From the NCBI GenBank assembly GCA_024196135.1, contig JAMQCK010000015.1:162160-226159 (forward strand): 64,000 bases of DNA, given 5' to 3'. The stretch is from Pleurotus ostreatus/Saccharomyces cerevisiae fusant. Lineage: Eukaryota; Opisthokonta. This document shows positions 23,510-34,713 of the stretch, one piece after another. Made by a program: the position numbers and the translations under genes. The notes below the pieces were generated by a model. The model was not told the origin of the DNA, ran no database searches, and saw only the letters and a list, made by a program, of their open reading frames with translations. Every line of letters starts with the position of its first letter. Positions within the stretch are counted from its first letter, which is position 1.

Positions 23510-23859
23510 TTAGGAGACGACGCACTTCTTATCGAAGGTCTGGTTGACCTGCAGGAGCTTCACGCGCTCATCCTGCTTGATGCGGTTCCATGGCGTAGGA
23601 TTCTCCTCTGTAAAGGGAGTGAGCGATGATCTCCCCGATCAGGCGCCCCAGTACTCACTCGTCCAGGTCACGCTCGGTGCTTGCACAGCGCGGTAGACAG
23701 ACAGGCAGGCGAGGCCTCCAACGGTACCAACGATGATCCAGATAGGAAGGGCCTCAACGGCGTACCTGCACGACTCGTCAGTCACCTCGTTCTACCTGCG
23801 CCACCGTGCGCCACTCACCAATCCTTGAACTTGGGCCTGATCCTGTTGAAAGCAGACAT
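23510..23859 (-). CDS. MLRQ/NDUFA4 (B12D) family protein, copy 2, 81 aa
   Basis: Exons complement(23510-23607, 23659-23765, 23819-23859) encode MSAFNRIRPKFKDWYAVEAL, a membrane helix (PIWIIVGTVGGLACLSVY), then VTWTKENPTPWNRI and VNQTFDKK. It has the same layout as copy 1: short N-terminus, one helix, PTPWN motif and NQxF tail. Neither of its two introns is at a position used in copy 1, so the two are either old duplicates or have reworked their introns. Both are expected to be mitochondrial inner-membrane proteins. Confidence 0.87.
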
Positions 23860-25032
23860 GTCGATCCGAGTGTCTTAAGCGACGGGAAGAGAAGAGAAGT
23901 CGAGGATTGCTCGGTGTAGCGAAGCTCAGAAGAGGAGGGTTCTCTTACGAGTGATGCTCACCCCCTTCCTCCCACCCACCTTAAGTATCGCATCTACCCG
24001 CATCCTCCCGTCGACCTGGGCCTGGTCGCTCCAATTCAATCAATCCGGAGGATGGCAAGAACATAATGAACGCGGCTCGACCTCAGCAAGCGACGGCTCG
24101 ACCACAACAAAGGCCGGCTCGACCTAAATCGGTCGTTCTGGCACTCGTTCTGGACGCAGCTGATACGCGGGAGGTGCGGGGCCCCAGTGGGCGCCCGTCC
24201 TTCTGGATTTTTCCTGTGTTCGTCTAGCGCGAGGCTGGCGAATGGAAGGCGCAGGATTCATCATAGCGACAGCCGAGGGGGGCGTCATGGGACGGAAGCC
24301 TGCGAGGAAGAGCGGCGGGCGCTTGCGAAGTCGAACATCCTAATCGGGAGTCTAGACTTGTCTTATGGTCAGCGGATCAGTTAAGCGCCCACAGACACAA
24401 ACATGCACATACAAAGCTTCTTTCTCTTCAGGTTACTGTCGAGCATCTGCGAGCTGGGAACCTTGTTCGCGCCCCCGCCCGCATAGATAAAAGCAACAAA
24501 GATCAGATTTTCATAGGTAGATAAAAGACGACGTACTCGTCAGCATATAGGCATACGTGTCGTACTCATGTGCATCATCACGGGCAAACAAAACATCGTT
24601 GCTCGCAAGAAAGAAGACAAATAATGATACACAGAAGACAAACAGACAGAACGGTTTGTCCTTCCCTATGGCACAGAAAGAAGTGGGATTCGAAAACGAC
24701 GCGGAGCATCAAGCCGCCGCATATAAAAAAGTATCGAAGAGCGAGACATAACACGATTTTGGGATATAGGTAGGTAGCGGGGGGTAAGTGCGCGCTTGGG
24801 CGGCGAAGCGGAGGGGCCCCGCTGAGGCCCGCGACTCGCCAGCGCGTGGGTGCATAGGTAAAACAACAAACCGATAACTGTGCCATTGGGGATCGCAGAG
24901 CGTGAGCAAAGCGTTCGTGTAGGGGGGTAGTACAAGTCCGTGCGTAACATTGCAAGATTGGGCGAAGGCCCGGGCCTGAGAAGCGGTGGTCAGCCAGAGA
25001 CAATGAGACGACTAGCAGTGGACACACCTCTA
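23860..25032. other. intergenic region, 1.2 kb
   Basis: No gene was supported. A three-copy 21-bp repeat is at 24074-24136 and is listed separately. The stretch 24560-24760 is A-rich compared with the rest of the window. Confidence 0.45.
24074..24136. repeat. three 21-bp direct repeats
   Basis: GGCTCGACC starts at 24074, 24095 and 24116, exactly 21 bp apart. The rest of each unit is only partly conserved. A 21-bp period equals two helical turns, as in some protein-binding arrays. It lies about 215 bp upstream of the start of MLRQ copy 2. Confidence 0.7.
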
Positions 25033-28000
25033 TTACAAGTGAACAGCTCCAGGACCCGAGACCTCAACGATACCCATCCTGCCCTCCTGCGCGAAGCGAA
25101 GGCGCAGCTGCGCCAGTTGCCGCTCGCGCGACACAAAGCCACGCTGCGCAACAGGCGGGGGCACGGGAACATCCACATCTATCTTCGGAGAAGAAGTCGT
25201 CGAGGGCGCAGCCTTGGGAGACTGCCGCGGGGAGGACGTCCAGGACATGAGGTTCGTGAGGGTTTGGAAGGAGATGCGCGGCGGCGACGTGATCTGCGCG
25301 GGCAGGATCGACCGCGCCGGCGGCGTGCTGGGCATGCGCGGGGTGCCGGCGAAGAGCGCCTCGCCCGTGAGGTCGACGCTCTGCATTAGCACTGACGCAG
25401 CCGGGGCAGCCGCGTGGGGGTACCGCGTCCGCGAGGAAGAGGATCTGAAAACCGCGTTGGCTTCGACGTCGCACGCGCTGCGCTCGTCTGAGCACAGGGG
25501 GTATCAGTACAGTACGCACGTGGAGCAGGCAGCTTGCGCGAACCGTTTGTGCCAGCGACCTTGTTGCTGGGTGCGAGCGGCTTCCGTGCCGGTTGGCGCA
25601 TGAACGTGGGCGTTGACTTCGACGGTTGCGGGATGAACGACGCGGTTGGGCCTGCGCGCTTCGGCGGTGGGGGGACGCTTGAGTTGTCTGGGCTAGGTGT
25701 CGAAAAGCGCGGCGAGTCCGCGAGCGACTTCGCGCTGACGCGGGGGATACCCGACGGCGACGCTTGACGTACCGGCGGGCGGCCAAAGTTGAACGTCGTC
25801 GGCACCTCTTCATCCTCATCATCGGACGGCTCCATCAACGGCACGGGCTTGACGGGTGTAGGCGCCTTGACAACGGGCTCCGGTACGGCCTCAATCACAG
25901 GTTCCTGCGGGCGCTCCGTCGACTCCTCCGGCTCGGTCACCACGATGGAGATCATCGGGTTAGGCTGCTCCGTCTTGGGCGTCGGCAAGTCGTCCTCAAA
26001 CTCGTGCGAGGGCTCAGGCGTGCTAAGCTCCTGCACTTCGTCCGAGTCCGCCGGCGTCAAGGTGATGGTGATGCCAGCCACGTCGCCGAACTTGAAGGTC
26101 TCCTCAGGTTCCTCCTCTTCCTCCTCCTCACTCTCCTCTTCCGACGTCTCATCATCTTCCTCCGACTGCACCTCCTCCTCTGCCTCTTCCTCCTCATCCT
26201 CCTCCATTACAACATCCAGAATGGGGCTGCGCGGGGCGATAGAATCCTCGTCCGCGATGCCGAGGTTGGTGCGCAGCATGAACGGCACCTGGTCGGACGT
26301 GGCGTTGCGCAAGCCGGCCATGAAGAGCTCCTTGCTGCGCTCGAAAGAGAATGTCGGGCTCCGCGGACTGAGCGGGTCGACCTCGCTGTCGCTGTCGAGG
26401 CAGCCGAAGAACTTGTCATTCTCCTCCTTCGCGGTGTCGAGGGCGGCGCCGCGGGGGAACGTCCACCGCGAGAACGACGGGCGGTGCGTGGGGCGCTCCG
26501 ACATGCTGAAGGAGGTGTTGAGGGTCGGCGTGGCCTGCGGATCGGGTACCGGCGTCGCCTCGGTCAGCAGGTGCTGAGTAGACCGCGGCACGTCATCCTC
26601 ATCGTCCGAGAACGACGAAGACGAGCCGAGGACGGAGCTCTGGAGCTCATCCTCATCCTCGTAGCCGGCAAGGCCGTTGTCCTCTTCGTAGAAGTCGGGG
26701 TCCTCCTCCTCGAAGTCGACCTCGTGCGTCTCCACGACCGACTTCAAGCCGAACTTGAAGGTGTCCATGGAGTTGTCGGCCTCGACATCGGTCATCGAGC
26801 TCTCCGAATCGAGCGACTCGATGGTCATGCCGCGGGGACGAGCAGGCGGCGCCTGGAAGGACGTCGGCTTGGGCGTGTTCATGAGCTGCTCATCCCGGAC
26901 GTGTTCGATAGTCTGCATCTCCTCCTGGAGCTCCTCGACCTGCTGCTGCAAGGCGCGGTTGGCCGCCCTCAAGGCCTCAACTTCCTTCTCGAAGCTCTCC
27001 TTCTCCTCGACGACGCTGGCGAGCGTCGACTTGCAGTCGTCGAGCTCGCGCGCCAGGGTCTCCTTGTCAGACTCGGCGGCAGCCTTCTCGGCCTCGACGA
27101 TGGCGACGCGGCTACGTGCGACCCAGGCCTCACGGCGCTCGTTCTCAACGCGCTTCGCAAGGACGCCCATCTGCTTGTCGAGGTCGCCAACGCGCACGCG
27201 CCAACCATCAACATCACGTTTGAGCTCGTCGCGCTCGGCCTTGAGATCGGCGATAAGCCGGAGCATCTCGTCGTTGGGCTCTGACGCGTCCGAGGTAATG
27301 GACATGTGGCGGGCGTCCGAAGACGTGGAGGACGACATGGACTCGGGCCGCCCCGCGATGCTGTCGCGACTGCGCCCGCTCAGAGCTCGTTCGAGGTCGG
27401 TGATACGGGCGAGTAGGGCATTGTGAGACTTGAACAGAAAGTGCTGCTCCGAGGTGCTGAGCGGGCGGTTGAATGGGTTCGAAGAGCTGGACACGGACGA
27501 TGAATTGGACGGCGCCGTGCAGTGACTCCAGCGGGGCGAGTAGTCGCTGCTGCCCGTGCTGCTGCTCTCCATGCTGCTCCGGCTCGTGAGCGAGAACCGG
27601 CGGTCGGAGAACGTGGGGGTCATGTCGGGCGTAGGCAGACCACTGGACGACGACTTCTTGTACGAGATGCTGCTGCGACGGTTCACTGACGGTGAGGGGC
27701 TGTCTGACAGGTCGAGGTGAAGAGTAGGGTGCTTCTTGTGTGGGGTTGCCTGGCGTTCGGACATGAGTGACAGTTGACGAAGGCCCGCGTTCGGTGAAGG
27801 AAAAGCGCTGGGGGGAGTCGGCAGCGGCGAAGCGCCGATCGTCTCTGGAGTAAGCGAGAGCGGGCGAAGAGCCAGCGTGGCCGGGCGCGGACGCGAAGGC
27901 GCAGGCACGGTGGGCGTGACAGGCGTAGGCGGTGGCGAATGCGGGAGCGCACACTGCTCTTCTTCGTCTTCCTCTTCTTCCTCCACAAGGGTGCCAAGTT

Positions 28001-28547
28001 GGTCTTTGGAGGAAGACGATGGCGGGAGCTTAAAAGAGTCGCGCTTGCTACCGTATCCAGGTGCGGCCGGAAATGATGGCTTCGTTGCTACACAATCACA
28101 CGTGAGCCCGCAGCTTTCGACCGTACACACGAAACACGAACCGAACTCGAAGGACGGCATATCGTGCGAAAGTTCCGGTATCTCAACTTTCGAAAACGAC
28201 ATGTCCGCCTTGCCCTCGAGCGCCATGAGGGCACGGCGCCGGATGGAGTCCTTCTCGCCAAAGTTGATGTTGTCCTCGGAGACAGACGTTGGAAGGTCGG
28301 GAATGGAGACGCCCATCATCTCCGCCGACTCGCGCCGAGTAGAGACGGACGAACGCCGCCTGTGATGGGAGTTGCGCTTGTCGTGGGAAGGGGGATTCGC
28401 TGGGGCCGGTGTGGGCGCGGGGGGTTGGGGTCTCGTTGCAATAGATGGCATAGACATTGACAAAGATACTGATGAATTTCTTGAGTGTGAGCGACGGTGA
28501 CCAGAGCTCAGGCGGCGGTGGGCCGAGGGCGGTATGGCACCACCCAT
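25033..28547 (-). CDS. large disordered coiled-coil protein with FxFG motifs, 1,134 aa
   Basis: Exons complement(25033-25487, 25544-28087, 28142-28547). The N-terminus is Ser/Arg/His-rich (RRSHSRNSS, HHRRRSSVSTRRESAEMMG), followed by the ordered-looking SIRRRALMALEGK. Long Ser/Pro-rich stretches hold many SP/TP sites. A coiled coil spans about residues 400-520 (MLRLIADLKAERDELKRD to QQQVEELQEEMQ). The C-terminal half is very acidic, with Glu runs. Short motifs NINFG, SFEF, DTFKFG, ETFKFG and TTFNFG recur through the protein. No enzyme domain was recognised. The first intron (28088-28141) is 54 nt and free of stop codons, so it could be retained. The role is unknown; a phosphorylated scaffold is plausible. 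Confidence 0.8.
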
Positions 28548-29851
28548 CTTGAACGACTCGAACTAGATGCCACGTTATCGAACTAGAACCGCGAGCAAAA
28601 ATTTCGGCACGCACCCTGAGTCTCTCCGTCGTCTCGTCGTGGGCAATAAGAGTGGAATCCATGGCGTGAAGCGAGAAAAGAAAGATCTCTGTTAAAGAGT
28701 GTGATTAAGGAGAGGACGCCGTAAAACGGGACTTGGGAGCGAGAGGTGACTGCTTGAGCGCTGGGGCGGACTTGTTGCCCTTCGAGGACGGTCGAGCAGC
28801 GCAGGAAGCAGCAGCAAACGGCCAGGCGTTGGATCTGCTCGACGCTGGTGGTGGCGGGAAGCAAAGGTCCTGAAGAACCCCAACATGCCGTCCGTCGGCT
28901 GCGGATCGACCAAGCCGGCCGACGCCGGACTTCCGACCCTGATAAGATCATCATCACGCGCGCCGCGCTCCCCCGCTCGGTCCTCGGCGCTCGTCCTGCG
29001 TCGGCTCAATTACTTCAACTGCTCCGCGACACGCAAGACGGCAGGGTCAGCATGCACCCCCATCCCCTCTGCCGTCTGTAGAATATTTTTTTTCGCTCTT
29101 ATCTATCCAGCAAGCGACTCTGGCGACGGCAGAAGAGTAAGCCTTCTCGAGGTACATAGCAATGGAAAGACCCGAGTTCAACGTTTTGGCGAGGGCAGCA
29201 CACGTCTGTCGTCGTCGAGAAACGTCTTGTCCATGTGCATTTACGGCAACCTAGCGCGTGTCGTTCCCGTACGTCCTTCTTTGGCGCGTCAGGCTCATAT
29301 TCTGACGTGGCTTGATACGCGACAGCCATCCTGCAGGGTGGTGGAGGTACAACATACTGGCAAACGTGTGTATGAGGATGTAGAACTGACCAGGTCAACA
29401 TAATTTCAGGGAAGGATCAGACCGCGCACGTCCGACTGCCTGGAAGAGAGCCCACCACAATCATGGCTTATTGAGCATCGCCGGAGTACGGCACCCCTGG
29501 AATATGCACCTCGAGTACTCAGCCTTTAGATCTCAATCTTTACATCTCAAGGAGAGAGCTTGACCTTGTCACCATTTAAGGACTCAGCACCTGTCTTGAA
29601 TAGTCTTACAAGCACGACCGAAAAAAGAAGTTAATACGAATATTTACTCCGAGCATGCTTAGATGCACTCGTACTGGCTGAAGCACTTCTTTAGAGTTGG
29701 AAAGCAGACACTTAAGGCCTGAACTTGTTGTCACCCAAAAGTCGAACCACGCACCTGACTCTCAGAAGTACCTCACGTGCCCTCCTTATTGCCAAAAGCG
29801 GAAAAGATAAACTCGAGATAAGATTAGCTCCCTTTCCCCGCGCCTACTGTC
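28548..29851. other. intergenic region, 1.3 kb
   Basis: A plus-strand open frame at 28885-29403 has no conserved character and was not called. A run of eight T residues is at about 29088. No RNA gene or repeat was recognised. Confidence 0.4.
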
Positions 29852-30668
29852 ATGTCTCGCCTCAATCCCCGCAAGACTTTGTTCCTCCTCTGCGATATTC
29901 AGACCAGGTTTAGTGCGTGGGAGAGCTTGTTGGTTCGATTTTTGGACTGACTGACCCTCTGTGAAATTGCGATCCAGGGAACGCGATCCATGGCTTTGAT
30001 GCTGTCGTCGCGTCCACGAATAAGCTGCTGAGGGTTGCCAAAGTATGGACCATTTCCCTCATAGTGCAGATATATAGTTTACTCCGATAGACTCTAGACG
30101 TGAAAGTTGTCGCTACGACGCAGAAAGTTCAAGGTGAACTCGACTCTGAAGTTCACACATCTCACCATACAAACCTCTAACTCGCCCCAAAGCACTCGGC
30201 CCCATCGACCCCGCCATCGACCTCAACTCACTCGGTCCTCTCTTGCTCGGCACCTACGACAAGACCCTCTTCTCCATGGCCATCCCGCCCGTCATCAACC
30301 ACATCAAAGACAACAGCATCACCAACGTCGTCCTCTTCGGCATCGAGTCCCACGTCTGCGTCCTCCAGACCGCGCTCGACCTACTCAATCACTCGGATTT
30401 CGGGGGGAGTACGAACGTTGGGTTTCCTGGCAAGGTGCATGTGGTGGCGGACGCCGTATCCTCGTGCAATGCCTTCGAGGTGCCGATTGCGCTGCGAAGG
30501 CTGCAGGCGGAGGGCGCGGTGGTGACGACGAGCGAGAGTTTGGCGTTCCAGCTTGTGGGGGATGCGGCGGGTGAGAAATTCAAGGAGTTCAGTGCGATAA
30601 TTAAGGAGACGAAGGATGCGACGAAGCAGACGGGGGAATTGTTGCTTGGGGGGAAGGATGGGTTGTGA
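29852..30668 (+). CDS. isochorismatase-family cysteine hydrolase (ISOC1/2 type), 214 aa
   Basis: Exons 29852-29912, 29978-30042, 30091-30133 and 30193-30668. The catalytic triad of the family is visible: Asp in LLCDIQTRFR, Lys in YDKTLFSM, and the nucleophilic Cys in GIESHVCVLQTALDLL. The N-terminal strand and the HGF motif after the first intron (RNAIHGFDAV) match eukaryotic ISOC-like proteins rather than nicotinamidases. The substrate is unknown, and the fungal homologues may be cytosolic or mitochondrial; no clear targeting peptide is seen. It is convergent with the AP-3 mu gene, 130 bp away. Length is typical for the family. Confidence 0.88.
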
Positions 30669-30800
30669 CTGAACCGGACGAGCTGTATTCGAGTCGCGTT
30701 CGTGTACTAAGAATCCCCGTAACAAGCAACACCAATTGTACAAGTATGCTCTTCTTTCTCAAAGCCCGGGTTCGTCTCCGGGGAACGTCTTTCTCCAACC

Positions 30801-32628
30801 CTACCATCTCCACTCAATATCACAATCGCTCTTCCCCCGCACTCCCTTGTACGGCTTATACATCTCTCCCGTTAGCTTCAGCTGATCTACCTTGAGAGTG
30901 GAGAACGTCTGCGTTGGGATCGCGAAGGTCGTGCGAATGGCGTGTGAGGGGCGTGGGGGGCTGAGAAATAGTCAGTTTCGTCGCCTTCATGCGCGAGAGT
31001 AAGGTCGCAGGAAAAGTAAGGAAGACTCACTGCTGCGATCCCGACGCGAACGAGCCCTCGATGGTGAACGTCGCCGCTGGCCCCACGCGAGGGATGGTCC
31101 ATTTGAGGGTCTACCGTACACCATCAGCTTCTTGATAGACGGGTTAAAAAGCATAAGAAACTCACATGCGTCCTCGAATCCCACTGCCACGACGCCCCCA
31201 TCGACGGACCCGCCAACGCCGACCCTACCGTCGATCTCCCACTCGAGCACACGCACTTCACCGCCGTCGCGCTCTGACCCAAATCAAACTCGGCCGTGAA
31301 GCCCTCAATATCACGCGTAGTGAGGCGCGAAGTGAGAGTGAGGACAAAAGTGGCTGGCTCATCCCCCGCCAGCGGCAAATCGACGGCGATCTTCAGCGAT
31401 ACAGGTAAAGGGACGTTCTCGCGGAGGGTAGCGACGGCGGAGGCGGCGGGCGTAGCCATGGAGGAGGGGCCGGGCGCGTAGCGATACTGCATGAGCGTGC
31501 AGTGCCCGTCGGGTGGGACGAAGGAGAGGGCGCGGTCGCGGGCGAAGCGTTGGAGGCTAGGGGGTGTCAGAACATATCGAAGTCGGGTATGAGGATCACC
31601 CACCGTACACAAGGGTGGAAGGCGCAGTCTGTAAGGACATGCGGATTTGTGAAGGTCAGAAGTAGGTCAGGTGTACCTGCAGAGGATATGAACAACGATG
31701 GTGGTAAGGCAGTCTGGCCACCTACCCGAAAGCTTTGCATTGCATTCCATCTTGCCATACACGCTGCTGGAGAGCGATGTACCAGCCCTAGCACGCACGC
31801 ATCAGCTATCACAAATGTGATAAATCCACAGCCCTCGAACTCACTTATTCACAACCGCTCGCAACTGCTCATCCACATCGAAGAAAACCTCGTTATTATT
31901 ATATCGCACCCCGGCCTTCCGCCACGGTATAGGCGAAGAGAAAGCTCCTCCCGCCGCAGAGCCTCCCGAGTTAAGCGACGATGTGAAGTTTGCGCCGGTC
32001 ACGTTCAGCAGCTTGCTGAGTAGCGAAGGCGGCAAGACGATATCGCGCAGAGCGTTTGGAGAGGTGGTCAGCGGGTGACCGCCCGCGTCGAGGGTTTCTT
32101 CTAGCAGCTGCGCAAAGTGATTGAAATGAGATGTTGAAGTAGGCGAAAAGAGTTGGAATTACCTGGTAGACGACGTCAAAGTTCTCCTTGAGTGTCGCGG
32201 CAGATACGCTGCCGAAATACTCCATCAGAATTTCGATAAAGGTTCCGATAAACGCAAAGGCGAGCAGAGTGTCCACTACATACACTGATGAGCGCGTTTA
32301 GGGTGACAGAAGAGTAGAGCTCACCATCACCGCTAACGGGGCAAAGGATGCGTATGTCGGCCGTCGCGACATGGCAGCACGCGCTAGGCGAGTCACTTGT
32401 CCCATACGAATCGACAGAAATAACAGGGTCAACATCGGTCGGCCTAACGGCCTTCTCGAATGCGTTGTTTACAGCGTCAATGTGCACCATCGGGTATGCT
32501 GAAGAGAAGCCTCTGAAGCCAGATTGGATGATGGGTCGGCTTTGGGTGTGTGAGTGGAGGGTATGGATGAGCGGTCAGTTATGCACTGACCCAACATTGT
32601 CGAGTATGATAAGGCCGTCCAATGCCAT
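30801..32628 (-). CDS. APM3: AP-3 complex subunit mu
   Basis: This is the cargo-binding medium chain of the AP-3 adaptor, which carries proteins from Golgi/endosome to the vacuole. Nine exons: complement(30801-30960, 31031-31110, 31166-31556, 31604-31676, 31726-31787, 31845-32107, 32163-32275, 32325-32539, 32591-32628), 464 aa, all phases consistent. The N-terminal longin-like domain starts MALDGLIILDNVG and continues RPIIQSGFRGFSSAYP and FIGTFIEILMEYFGSVS. The linker has DIVLPPSLLSKLL. The mu-homology domain follows with WRKAGVRYNNNEVFFDVDEQL, GTPDLLLTF and FHPCVRLQRF, and ends KPYKGVRG. AP-3 is preferred over AP-1/2 because of the VFFDVDEQL and short C-terminal features. Confidence 0.92.
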
Positions 32629-33433
32629 TTTTCTGCTGGCGAAACGTTGTCACGGTTGAAGACAAGTTCGTTGCGTCTGCGTGATGGCGTCAAGGCGCAC
32701 GTGGAACTTAGAAGTACCGGCACTTGCCGTATTTTTTCACACCGCTACTTTGTCTGATACCTTCCTGGAGGTACCTGCAGGCATCTATACCACGAAGACC
32801 TACGCGCGACTCTGGACGTGAACGCGTCCTTATCTCTATCTTTTTGTCTTTCTCGAAGACAGCTCTTACAGCTGCAGCGAAGCGCGCGAAAAGGCTGACG
32901 ACGGTGATGAATATCACTTAGAGCAAGCGCGCGGAATGCTACATTTTCCCACCTAGTCATCTCTAGCCGGCGTGATTCCGCTTTGCCGCTCTCGAAGGAC
33001 TGCACAACGCGGCGATGCCTCAACACTCACCAAGCATCACCTTCTTACCAGGTACGAACTGCGCTGGCGCCGGCGCTCTCTCACAAAACCTCCCTCGACT
33101 CGGGATCAGCATTCGTTCACCTTACTATTCCGTGCCTTCGTACAATACTTTGAGGATCGGCGCTCTGGGAAACAACTGGGAAACGTCAATTGATTGACTT
33201 GACGCTCACCGCCCAAGGCGCGCGCACGCGCCAGCGTCGCCGCTGCCTCCGCTCAGGTCGCGGAAATGACCGCACGGTGTGTCATCTCCAGAGTCGAAGA
33301 AGTATAAAAGGTCGGTGGCTCAGTCCTATTCCTCATTCCATTCACTGTACACTTCTCTCGAGCTCTCCTCAGCTCACCCTTCTTTCTTTACGTTCTCTTC
33401 CAGACGTTCTTTCACCGCACTCTCATTACCCAA
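32629..33433 (+). promoter_or_regulatory. upstream region of secreted gene B, with TATA box and boxes shared with copy A
   Basis: A TATAAAA box is at 33303-33309, 131 bp before the ATG. The box at 33051-33070 (ggtacgaactgcgctggcgc) matches 18 of 20 bases at 5341-5360. A second box starting near 33159 (cggcgctctggga) and CACTGTACACTTC at 33343-33355 also match copy A. The left part lies next to the AP-3 mu start and should hold that promoter too. Confidence 0.6.
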
Positions 33434-34713
33434 ATGGCCCGCTTCTTCGCCCTCGTTGCTTTGGCTATGGCGCTCGTCGCCCACGCCACCCCCACTCCCG
33501 AGCGCCGCCTCCTTCACATGCCTCGCGAGGCGACTAGGCTCGCTGCCGACCCCGAGACTGGCGTGATCTACCTCTACGACAACCGCGGCATCCACCTTGG
33601 TGCTATGGAGGGTCATGTCTTCGAGGCCATCCAGAGCCGTGCCGGCGGTTGCGCGGATATCAGCGCTAGTGAGGTGCAGCAGCGTGAGTAGTGTCTCTCG
33701 TCGCGTCTGATCTTACACTGACGGTGGTTACAGTCCCTGGCTGGGACAAGCTGAAGAGCACCGCGAACGACATGTGGGGCGACTACCAGCGCGAGATCAA
33801 GACCAACAATCCCGATGTATGGAAATGTCTATCTCAGTGTATATCGGGTTCTGACGCTGGAACAGTTTGCGGACAGGCCCGCTCGTGTTTGCGTTACGAA
33901 CAACCAGGTCGACATCACCATAAACGGTATGCCAGCAGCTTGTTCACTCATCAGTACTTACTGACTGGTGTTCAGGGGACCCCCAGTGCACTACTCAGTC
34001 GCAGTCCAGCGGCGGTGACTTCTCGGGCACCACCGGCACGGTGGCCCTGTCGCAAACCGAGGGCACGGCCTACACTCTGTCTACCACGACCACCAGTGCG
34101 TCTATCACACATATGAATCCCGGGAAACGTGTTGACAAAGAGTAGAGCAAGCGTCTGTCGCAATTGGACTCGGCGCCGACGTCAAGTTCGGCATCCCTGA
34201 GGTCGCGGATGTCACCTTCAAGACTTCCCTCACGACTACCGTGACGAACACCCTGGGGACGACGTACGAGATTCACCGCTTCCTTCAACCTTCGTAGACT
34301 GACACGCTTTCGATAGTGAGTCGACGACGCAGAACCAGCAGACCACGTCGACGGTCACCGTTAGCCAAAAGGACGGCCAGACCTGCCAACTCGATGTTCG
34401 TATCTACTCCCTTTACCCTCATCTCCCCAAGCCTGACATCCACCCAGTTCGAGACCAAGTCCTGCACGACGAAGGGCTCGGGCAGCCTGCCCTTCCTCGC
34501 CTCCGGCTGGGTCTGGTTCGTCTACAAGAACAAGACGAAGGACCACTGGAACTGTCAGTCCTTCCTTGCATGCCCATCACCGTACTGACATCTTTCGCAG
34601 GGGCTCTGCTCATGGAGGGCTACCTCGACGAGGGCGAGCGCTCCATGTACATGGACTTCGACTCCACGATCGGCACGGAGACCAAGTCGCAGTACAACGT
34701 TGTGTGTCAGTAG
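33434..34713 (+). CDS. secreted beta-rich protein, copy B (possible pore-forming-like fold)
   Basis: Eight exons: 33434-33683, 33734-33816, 33866-33926, 33976-34095, 34146-34263, 34317-34395, 34448-34553, 34601-34713, 309 aa. The layout follows copy A: signal peptide (MARFFALVALAMALVAHA), PERRLLHMPREATRLAADPE, WGDYQREIKTNNPD, the Thr/Ser-rich alternating strands and the Trp-rich GWVWFVYKNKTKDHW segment. Four introns are in the same place and phase as in copy A. Three more are unique to copy B: inside EVQQ-LPGW, after ITIN and after LGTT. The protein is intact. A beta pore-forming-like fold is inferred only from strand pattern; no activity is claimed. Confidence 0.83.

Noticed and set aside
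24578..25027. Minus-strand open frame of about 149 codons
   Set aside because: Cys/Leu-rich without conserved features, with a better explanation as non-coding sequence upstream of nothing in particular.
25764..27284. A 506-codon plus-strand open frame
   Set aside because: It is the antisense of the acidic coiled-coil gene. Its Leu/Arg-rich composition is what the complement of Glu/Asp/Lys codons produces.
28885..29403. Plus-strand open frame of about 170 codons
   Set aside because: It runs through a T-rich stretch, has no recognisable domain, and its Arg/Ser-rich start looks like chance translation of GC-rich DNA.
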